This document shows, in pieces, positions 1 to 5,016 of a DNA stretch of 5,016 nt. The stretch is from an uncultured bacterium (GTDB lineage: Bacteria; Bacteroidota; Bacteroidia; Bacteroidales; Bacteroidaceae). The translations under genes and the position numbers were made by a program. The first letter of the stretch is position 1, and every line of letters starts with the position of its first letter. The DNA lies in assembly GCA_905215575.1 (NCBI GenBank), contig CAJMQV010000142.1:1-5016 (forward strand), read 5' to 3'. The notes under the pieces were generated by a model, which saw nothing but the letters and a program-made list of their open reading frames with translations, was not told where the DNA came from and did no database searches.

Positions 1-1341
1 ATTCATCACATCCGCTGCTTTCGCAACATTGCCCGCATCCGTGAATCCTATACACGCACTCCGCGCAATGCCATGTACCTCAACAATCAGCCGGCCATCG
101 GTCTGGCCATCTCGACAGTTTCCGACGGCAATGTCGTGGATATGGCAGCCGAAGTGAAAAAAGTCATGGCAGAGCTCCAGAAGCAGATGCCCGACGGCTA
201 TCAGATCACCCCGATTTATGATCAGGGATACGAATCGGATGTGGCCAATCAGGGTTTCATCGTCAATCTGATCCTGTCTGTCATTACCGTAGTAGCGGTA
301 CTGTTGTTCTTCATCGGTATCAAAAACGGTTTCCTGATCGGTAGCGGACTGATCTTTTCCATTTTCGGAACCTTGATCTACATGAATGCTACCGGCATTG
401 CCTTGCAACGTATGTCCCTGGCCGCGATCATCATTGCCATGGGTATGCTGGTCGACAACGCTATTGTTATTTACGACTCTGCCCTGATCAATATGGAATG
501 TGGCATGCGCAAGCGTCAGGCTATTCTCAAGGCCGTATCTACCGGAGCCATGCCGTTGCTTGGCGCCACTCTGATTGCCATTCTCACCTTCCTGCCGGTA
601 TATCTGTCTCCGCATATTACGGGTGAGATTCTCTCTTCTCTGTTTCTGGTCATTGCCGTTTCGCTTTTCCTGAGCTGGATACTGGCCATTACACAGAATG
701 TGTTCTTCATCCAGGAGTTTGTTGCTCGCCCACGTCAGGGAAGATCCAACGCCGAACTTTTCTCCGGAAAGTATTATGACCGTTTCCGTCAACTGCTGAG
801 AGGATGCATCCGCTATCGTTATCCGCTCATTGCCGTACTGTTCGGTTTGCTCTATCTTTCTGCCATCGGTTTCCGTACGGTTCCCAAGCAGTTCATGCCT
901 CTGCTCAACAAACAGTATTTCACCATGGAAATCTGGTTGCCGGAAGGAACTTCTTTTGACCGTACCCGCGCCTTCACCTACGATCTGGCCGACTCTTTAA
1001 GCCGTTATCCGCAGGTTCGTCAGTTGTCTTCTTTTATCGGACAGACACCGCCCCGTTATTATTTGGCCAACACCGCCTATGGTCCGCAAAGCAATTATTC
1101 TCAGATTCTGATCGAGGCACACACTCCTGAGGAGGCAACAGACTTGCGTCGGCAATTGGAAAAGAAAATGGCCACAGCCTATCCCGAAGCCTTGATCAAG
1201 GTCAACAGTTTTGAGATCAATTCCATTCCACAGGCTCTGATCGAGGCCCGTTTCTGTGGTCCGGACCCGGCCGTTCTGGATTCGCTTACAGGTTGCCCTG
1301 GACATCATGCGTCGGAATCCGAAGGTTGTCCGTGCCCGTAA
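1..1341 (+). CDS. RND efflux permease, central part; 5' end outside window, frameshifted at its 3' end
   Basis: Inner-membrane proton-driven exporter subunit of the AcrB/HAE-1 superfamily, nearest in feel to TriC-like members. The frame is open to base 1, so the ATG at 73 is internal: residues 1-24 continue the porter domain and lead into the family block 'NNQPAIGLAIS' (28-38). About 250-280 N-terminal residues (TM1 and the first porter segments) are missing if the protein has the usual 1000-1050 residues. Visible in order, counting base 1 as codon 1: end of porter PN2 (1-85), TM2-TM4 (about 88-160), TM5 (about 178-200), TM6 (about 209-238), TM7 (about 272-292), then porter PC1 and the start of PC2. 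TM4 carries GMLVDNAIV with proton-relay Asp152 (bases 454-456); the second Asp of AcrB is Asn153. Homology runs to GPDPAVLDSLT (420-430). The remaining residues to the stop at 1339-1341 (GCPGHHASESEGCPCP) do not look like RND sequence and are frameshift product. The rest of the pump continues in the next frame. Confidence 0.93.
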   Translation: MHHIRCFRNIARIRESYTRTPRNAMYLNNQPAIGLAISTVSDGNVVDMAAEVKKVMAELQKQMPDGYQITPIYDQGYESDVANQGFIVNLILSVITVVAVLLFFIGIKNGFLIGSGLIFSIFGTLIYMNATGIALQRMSLAAIIIAMGMLVDNAIVIYDSALINMECGMRKRQAILKAVSTGAMPLLGATLIAILTFLPVYLSPHITGEILSSLFLVIAVSLFLSWILAITQNVFFIQEFVARPRQGRSNAELFSGKYYDRFRQLLRGCIRYRYPLIAVLFGLLYLSAIGFRTVPKQFMPLLNKQYFTMEIWLPEGTSFDRTRAFTYDLADSLSRYPQVRQLSSFIGQTPPRYYLANTAYGPQSNYSQILIEAHTPEEATDLRRQLEKKMATAYPEALIKVNSFEINSIPQALIEARFCGPDPAVLDSLTGCPGHHASESEGCPCP

Positions 1342-2293
1342 CGAATGGGGAAATATGGCTCCGAAAATCTGTGCCGACTATAATCCGATAAAGGGAGGCA
1401 AGATTCAGGTCGGACGCAAAGATATGATGCAGTCCGTAAAAAGTCTGCACGACGGAGTAGCCGTCGGCGTCTTCCGGGACGAGAACGAACAGGTTCCGGT
1501 AATGCTTTACAACGGCTCCGATACGGAACAGACACTCTCTTCCCTGCGTAATCTGTCCGTATGGAACGGTCAGCGTTCAGCACCTCTGGCCCAGGTAACC
1601 GACAGCATTCATCTGCAATGGGAATACCCCTTGATCCGTACCTACAACCGCCAGCTGAGTATGGCCGCACAGTGTGATGTAGCTCCGGGACATACCATGA
1701 GCGAGGTGCATTCCGAGATCCGTCAGGAAATTGAAAACATCCAGCTTCCGGCCGGTTACTCTTTCTTCTGGGACTCCCAGTTCAAAGACCAGAGCGAAGC
1801 CATGGAAGCCCTCTTCAAATATTTCCCGTTGGCCATCGTAGCCCTGATTCTGATTCTGGTGGCTTTGTTCCGCAACTTCCGCGAACCGCTGATCATTTTC
1901 ATGGTACTTCCCCTGTCCGTCATCGGCGTGGTATTCGGTCTGTGTGTCACCGGTTTCCAGTTCGGTTTCTTCTGTATTGCCGGCTGGTTGGGTCTTATGG
2001 GTATGATTATCAAGAATGTCATTGTCTTGCTTGACGAAACCAACAGTCTGCGACGCAACGGAATGGACCACTATCAGGCTATCATCGAAGCCACCGTGTC
2101 ACGAGCCCGTCCGGTTCTTATGGCAGCTCTGACTACTGTGTTCGGAAGCATTCCTTTGCTGTTCGATGTTGCCTTCGGAGGTATGGCTGCCACGATTGTA
2201 TTCGGTCTGACCTTTGCCACACTGCTCACCCTTGTGGTAACCCCTGTATTCTATTGTATCTGTTACCGGGTACAACCTAAGTCCAATAGTTGA
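1256..2293 (+). CDS. RND efflux permease, C-terminal part (downstream of the frameshift)
   Basis: Continuation of the same pump in frame 2. Real homology begins at about base 1289; the frame could nominally start at GTG 1256 or ATG 1307, but neither has a convincing ribosome site and both lie inside the permease gene. Counting from 1256, residues 12-185 are the rest of porter PC2 and the docking region. TM8-TM10 lie at about 186-263, TM11 at about 283-303 and TM12 at about 308-336. TM10 contains GMIIKNVIVLLDE with the conserved proton-relay Lys253 (bases 2012-2014), and TM11 starts with the family block RARPVLMAALTT. The protein ends shortly after TM12 (VTPVFYCICYRV), as expected for a complete C-terminus. 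Joined with the upstream part, the window holds about 764 residues of the permease. On its own this piece would begin in a periplasmic domain with no export signal, so independent function is unlikely. The tolC-like gene follows 35 bases later. Confidence 0.92.
   Translation: MVRTRPFWIRLQVALDIMRRNPKVVRARNEWGNMAPKICADYNPIKGGKIQVGRKDMMQSVKSLHDGVAVGVFRDENEQVPVMLYNGSDTEQTLSSLRNLSVWNGQRSAPLAQVTDSIHLQWEYPLIRTYNRQLSMAAQCDVAPGHTMSEVHSEIRQEIENIQLPAGYSFFWDSQFKDQSEAMEALFKYFPLAIVALILILVALFRNFREPLIIFMVLPLSVIGVVFGLCVTGFQFGFFCIAGWLGLMGMIIKNVIVLLDETNSLRRNGMDHYQAIIEATVSRARPVLMAALTTVFGSIPLLFDVAFGGMAATIVFGLTFATLLTLVVTPVFYCICYRVQPKSNS
1282..1303 (+). other. Frameshift junction in the RND permease gene
   Basis: RND-like sequence leaves frame 1 at about base 1290 (...AVLDSLT) and resumes in frame 2 at about 1289 (QVALDIMRRNPKV...). 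Upstream and downstream segments are contiguous in the family, so this is one gene with a shift and not two genes. The simplest reconstruction is loss of a CA dinucleotide, from ACACAGGTT to the observed ACAGGTT at 1288-1294. This gives VLDSLTQVALDIM, the same length as the matching AcrB-type segment as I recall it. One extra base near 1288 would also restore the frame but leaves the segment one residue short. Whether it is a real mutation, phase variation or a sequencing/assembly error cannot be told from one sequence. Confidence 0.85.
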
Positions 2294-2328
2294 TCCGACT
2301 CTTATATAATATATAATAAGGTATAGTT
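2294..2328 (+). promoter_or_regulatory. AT-rich leader of the TolC-like gene, with inverted repeat and weak ribosome site
   Basis: This 35-base gap is much richer in A and T than the flanking genes. Bases 2302-2316 form a 7+1+7 inverted repeat (TTATATA-A-TATATAA). AAGG at 2318-2321 sits 7 bases before ATG 2329 and is a partial Shine-Dalgarno match. No Bacteroidota -7 box (TAnnTTTG) or -33 TTTG is seen here, so it is more likely a translation leader within an operon than a promoter. With no GC-rich stem it is not a typical terminator. Confidence 0.45.
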
Positions 2329-3630
2329 ATGATAAAAACAAAATATCTCTTTGGAGTGTTGTCTTTAGCAACATGCCTACCTGTTTTTGCACAAGATTTT
2401 CTATCTTTGCAACAATGCCGTGAAATGGCACTGTCTTACAATCAGGACCTGAAGGCTGCTACACACAAGGTTACCGCTTACGAAGCATTGCACCGTTCGG
2501 CAAAGTCCGATCTTTATCCCAAGATCTCAGCCAGCGGAGATGCCACCTATACCGGAAATCCGCGTGAGTTTACCTTTTCCAAAAGCGAGACACCCTGGAC
2601 CATAAGAGGCAAACACAGCCAATATGGCGTTGGAGTCAACGTAGAGCAGCCGCTCTATCAGGGAGGTGCTCTTCGGGCACAGGTACGAAAATCGGCCGCC
2701 GAACAGGAACAGGCACGCCTGTCTGCCAATCTGACCGGAAGCGAAGTCATTCTCGAAACCGACCGGATCTATTGGAACTTTGTAGCTTGTCAGGAGCTGT
2801 TACAGATAGCCCGTCAGTATTATCACACAACCGACTCTCTGACCCTTGCCATAGCGGAGCGCGTTGAAGCGCAACTTACCGACCGCAGCGATCTGCTGAT
2901 GGCCGAAGTAAAACGCAATGACGCGGCTTACCGTCTGCGCGAGGCAGAGCGCCAATGGGATATAGCCTGTATGACCCTGGCTTCGTTCATCGGTCTTCCG
3001 GAAGAGAGCAGTCTGCAGACCGATTCCATCGTCCAGCCGCTCTACCTGGCCGAAACACAGACATTGCAGACCGACAGCTTATTTCAACTCCGTCCGGAGT
3101 ATGGTATTGCCACCCGTCAGATAGACATCCAAAACGAGCAGACTCAAATCAATCGTGCAAAGTACCTGCCACGCCTCACAGTCGGAGCTACCGGGCAATA
3201 CGGTTCTCCGGGATATGATTTCCGTTCGGACATGGATCCCAACTATCAGCTTTATGCCAAACTCAGTGTTCCGGTTTTCGAATGGGGCAAGCGCAAGCAT
3301 CAGCACACCGCCGACAAGTCACGCACGGAAATGGCCCGGGAACAGGCCAGTAAGGTACGCGATCAGCTGATACTGGAGATTCAGGTTACGACACACAATC
3401 AGGACGAAGCGGTCAAGCAAGTAACCCTGACAGAAAGTTCGGTAGAGAAAGCTCATGAAAACAGTCTGCTCTCCCTCGATCAATACAAAGAAGGACTGGT
3501 GTCTATCACGGAAGTGCTCGATGCACAGATCTATTATCTCGAGGCTCGCAAGAACTTTGTTACATCCAAATATAATGCCCAGATTGCCCGGAGCGAATAT
3601 CTCAAGGCCAGTGGCAGTTTTAACATGTAA
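2329..3630 (+). CDS. TolC-like outer-membrane efflux protein (OEP family)
   Basis: Outer-membrane channel of a tripartite efflux system, forming a trimeric beta-barrel and periplasmic alpha-tunnel that docks with the adaptor and the RND permease. The product is 433 residues, a normal length for the family, and complete. Residues 1-21 are a signal peptide: Lys3 and Lys5, a hydrophobic core, and likely cleavage VFA|QD after Ala21, typical of Bacteroidota. Two tandem OEP repeats are visible. Repeat 1 (about 25-222) opens with LSLQQCREMALSYNQDL and has beta-strand block YPKISASGDATY (63-74) and hallmark EQPLYQGG (106-113). Repeat 2 (about 256-430) has YLPRLTVGATGQY (279-291), VPVFEWGKRK (314-323), and the closing helix motif YKEG...LDAQ (386-400). 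Long polar helices between these are heptad-like, as expected for the tunnel. Cys16 is not in a good lipobox (LATC, Thr at -1), so lipidation is unlikely. It follows the permease by 35 bases and precedes the kinase by 8, supporting co-transcription. Confidence 0.95.
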   Translation: MIKTKYLFGVLSLATCLPVFAQDFLSLQQCREMALSYNQDLKAATHKVTAYEALHRSAKSDLYPKISASGDATYTGNPREFTFSKSETPWTIRGKHSQYGVGVNVEQPLYQGGALRAQVRKSAAEQEQARLSANLTGSEVILETDRIYWNFVACQELLQIARQYYHTTDSLTLAIAERVEAQLTDRSDLLMAEVKRNDAAYRLREAERQWDIACMTLASFIGLPEESSLQTDSIVQPLYLAETQTLQTDSLFQLRPEYGIATRQIDIQNEQTQINRAKYLPRLTVGATGQYGSPGYDFRSDMDPNYQLYAKLSVPVFEWGKRKHQHTADKSRTEMAREQASKVRDQLILEIQVTTHNQDEAVKQVTLTESSVEKAHENSLLSLDQYKEGLVSITEVLDAQIYYLEARKNFVTSKYNAQIARSEYLKASGSFNM

Positions 3631-3638
3631 TTTTGCCT

Positions 3639-4691
3639 ATGAATCTTTTGTCCAAACTGAAGCATAAATACTTGAGTGATCTTTTGCTTTACTCCTTCTT
3701 AGGATGTATTTCCTATTTCATCCTGATCAAGTTCAGCAATGTTTCCATTCGTCTGAATGAAGGAGTCATGCAACTGCAGGTATTCATAGCTTTCCTCTTT
3801 TTGTTCAACGGAGTGGGAATGAGCATCCGTTATGCCACCGAACGCATGAAGGCTCGGAGCTCTCACCCACAAAAAAGCCGTCGCTGGTTCATCTGGTCTG
3901 TAACGGTTACGGTACTGGCTCTACCACTGGTCAATTATATTCTGCTGGTCATAGCCAAACTGATGCTCAGGCATCAGAGTCCCTTCCACATTCAGCAGAA
4001 CGGAATCAGTATGTTGCTTCTGGTTGGTCTGATCGAGCTGGTCATTATTGCTTTGTCTACAAGCAATCATTTCTATAAGGACATGGCGAGTCTTTACAAG
4101 AAGACCAAGGATCTGGAACAGGCCAACCTTCAGGCCCGCTACACCGCCTTACAGAATCAGCTGAATCCTCACTTTCTGTTCAACAGTCTGAATGTACTGA
4201 TCGCAGAAATAGAATATAATCCGGCCAATGCCGTTGTCTTTACCCGCAATCTGTCGGACACCTACCGCTATATTCTCATCAGCCAGGATAAGAAACTGGT
4301 ACCGTTGGACGAGGAACTTCGCTTTTTGGACACTTACATGAACCTGCACCGTACTCGTTTAGGTGACTGCATCCATATTGAGGCAGAGCTCCCCGACGAC
4401 ATCCGGGAAGATTACATTCCTCCCCTCACCCTGCAACTGCTGGCCGAAAATGTCATCAAGCATAATGTCATCAGTATGGGCCGCCCGATGACCATCACCG
4501 TTTCGGCTCTCCGTCAAGGCGAGCAGCACTGGCTCGTCATTTCCAATCCGATACGCCCCAAACAGGGAGTCACCAAAACCGGGAAAGGGCTGGAAAATCT
4601 TTCGGTACGTTACCAGCTGGCCTGTCAGCAGAATATAGAGATTACACAAACGCAGGAAAGTTTTACGGTTAAAGTCCCCCTTATCTCCTAA
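3639..4691 (+). CDS. LytS-family sensor histidine kinase (His_kinase/HATPase_c), four membrane helices
   Basis: Inner-membrane sensor kinase expected to autophosphorylate on His and pass phosphate to the regulator encoded next. ATG 3639 gives 350 residues and is preferred over the in-frame TTG at 3633, two codons earlier. Four hydrophobic helices lie at about 15-33, 46-63, 83-109 and 122-141. The loops between them are short, so there is no extracytoplasmic sensor domain. A polar helical linker (about 143-175) leads to the His_kinase motif QLNPHFLFNSLN (174-185) with phospho-acceptor His178 (bases 4170-4172). The ATPase domain has the N-box LLAENVIKHN (267-276, key Asn271) and a glycine box GKGLENLSVRY (315-325). 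The first glycine box reads VISNPI (300-305) where classical kinases have DxGxG; LytS-type kinases commonly have Asn there. The start lies 8 bases after the tolC-like stop with no clear ribosome site, suggesting translational coupling. Signal and target genes are unknown; pump control is an inference from position. Confidence 0.94.
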   Translation: MNLLSKLKHKYLSDLLLYSFLGCISYFILIKFSNVSIRLNEGVMQLQVFIAFLFLFNGVGMSIRYATERMKARSSHPQKSRRWFIWSVTVTVLALPLVNYILLVIAKLMLRHQSPFHIQQNGISMLLLVGLIELVIIALSTSNHFYKDMASLYKKTKDLEQANLQARYTALQNQLNPHFLFNSLNVLIAEIEYNPANAVVFTRNLSDTYRYILISQDKKLVPLDEELRFLDTYMNLHRTRLGDCIHIEAELPDDIREDYIPPLTLQLLAENVIKHNVISMGRPMTITVSALRQGEQHWLVISNPIRPKQGVTKTGKGLENLSVRYQLACQQNIEITQTQESFTVKVPLIS

Positions 4692-4702
4692 ATTATATAA
4701 TT
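4691..4702 (+). promoter_or_regulatory. AT-only palindrome forming the response-regulator leader
   Basis: AATTATATAATT is a perfect 12-base palindrome made only of A and T. It begins on the last base of the kinase stop codon and ends directly before ATG 4703. It shares the 9-mer TTATATAAT (4693-4701) with the leader of the TolC-like gene (2302-2310). The likeliest role is an unstructured, A-rich translation start region, as used in Bacteroidota in place of strong Shine-Dalgarno sites. A protein-binding site cannot be excluded. Confidence 0.35.
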
Positions 4703-5016
4703 ATGACAACAAACATTACCGCTGCCATCATCGAAGACGAGTTTCCGGCAGCCCGTCTGCTCAAGAATATGCTCCAGGAGCTTCGCCCCAACTGGGAAGT
4801 TCTGCTTCTGCCCGGAACCATTGAAGAGTCTTGCGTTTGGTTTCAGACGCATCCACAACCCGACATTCTGTTTCTCGACATACAGCTTACCGACGGCAAC
4901 TCATTCCTGTTCATAGAAAAGGCACGTCCTCAGTGTGCCATTGTCTTTACGACCGCCTTTGACGAATATGCCGTTCAGGCCTTTACCGTCAACAGTATAG
5001 ACTATCTGCTCAAGCC
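4703..5016 (+). CDS. Response regulator, receiver domain (likely LytTR type); 3' end outside window
   Basis: Partner of the upstream kinase: a regulator activated by phosphorylation of its receiver domain. The visible 104 codons plus two bases start at ATG 4703, 11 bases after the kinase stop, and remain open to the window end. The receiver fold is clear: acidic cluster Glu11-Asp12-Glu13 (AIIEDE), phospho-acceptor Asp59 in DILFLDIQLTDG (bases 4877-4879), Thr83-Thr84 in IVFTTAFDEYAVQAF, and conserved Lys104 in SIDYLLK, the point where the window ends. The AFDEYAVQAF...IDYLLKP pattern is characteristic of receivers attached to a LytTR DNA-binding domain, and LytS-type kinases usually pair with such regulators. 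The output domain itself is not in the window, so LytTR is predicted, not seen. Usual length is about 230-260 residues, so over half is missing. Confidence 0.92.
   Translation, partial: MTTNITAAIIEDEFPAARLLKNMLQELRPNWEVLLLPGTIEESCVWFQTHPQPDILFLDIQLTDGNSFLFIEKARPQCAIVFTTAFDEYAVQAFTVNSIDYLLK

Noticed and set aside
73..75. ATG at 73 as the permease start
   Set aside because: The frame is open to base 1 and the upstream codons fit the porter domain; a start here would remove TM1 and much of the porter domain.
1577..2071. Long open frame on the - strand (164 codons) opposite the permease C-terminal half
   Set aside because: The opposite frame carries clear RND motifs; the translated product is rich in Gln/Asn/His, has no recognisable domain and looks like an antisense shadow. 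The same applies to other - strand frames at 997-1308, 1305-1670 and 4359-4649.
2294..2328. Intrinsic terminator between the permease and the TolC-like gene
   Set aside because: The only inverted repeat is made solely of A and T with no GC stem and no following T-run, so it is a poor terminator.
2329..2400. Possible lipoprotein signal at Cys16 of the TolC-like protein
   Set aside because: The sequence before Cys is LAT with Thr at -1, outside the normal Gly/Ala/Ser, and a good signal-peptidase I site (VFA|Q) follows five residues later.
2402..2409. TATCTTTG, an exact match to the Bacteroidota -7 promoter box TAnnTTTG
   Set aside because: It lies inside the TolC-like coding region just after the signal peptide. 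The nearest TTTG upstream (2386-2389) is only 12 bases away instead of about 19-21, so no paired -33 element is present.
3633..3638. TTG at 3633 as the kinase start
   Set aside because: It adds only Met-Pro before the ATG at 3639, sits three bases from the previous stop and has no ribosome site; ATG is the simpler choice.

Overview
The window looks like chromosomal DNA from a Bacteroidales-type bacterium (phylum Bacteroidota). The evidence is indirect. The genes lack consistent Shine-Dalgarno sites and use short AT-rich leaders. The outer-membrane protein has a signal peptide that appears to end A|QD. A drug-efflux pump is followed directly by a LytS-type histidine kinase and a response regulator whose receiver domain resembles those of LytTR regulators. 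Base composition is roughly balanced, so I cannot name a genus.

Layout, all on the + strand. Positions 1-2293 hold the C-terminal three quarters of an inner-membrane RND (AcrB/TriC-like) proton-driven efflux permease. It runs off the left edge and is broken by a frameshift near 1286-1292, so it reads as two open frames (1-1341 and 1256-2293). Positions 2329-3630 encode a complete TolC-like outer-membrane channel. Positions 3639-4691 encode a complete four-helix LytS-family sensor kinase. Positions 4703-5016 encode the start of the cognate response regulator (receiver domain only), cut by the right edge. Gaps between genes are 35, 8 and 11 bases. No terminator or convincing internal promoter is visible, so the genes are most simply read as one operon.

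How they would work together: the RND permease and the TolC-like channel are two parts of a tripartite exporter. The third part, a periplasmic adaptor (membrane fusion protein), is not in the window and is expected upstream. The kinase and regulator probably form a two-component system controlling this or another locus. That link is inferred from gene order only.

There is no stretch over 300 bases without a gene, and I see no RNA gene, mobile element, CRISPR array or large repeat. The most notable observation is the frameshift in an otherwise well-conserved pump gene. I do not see clear evidence of a new biological system.
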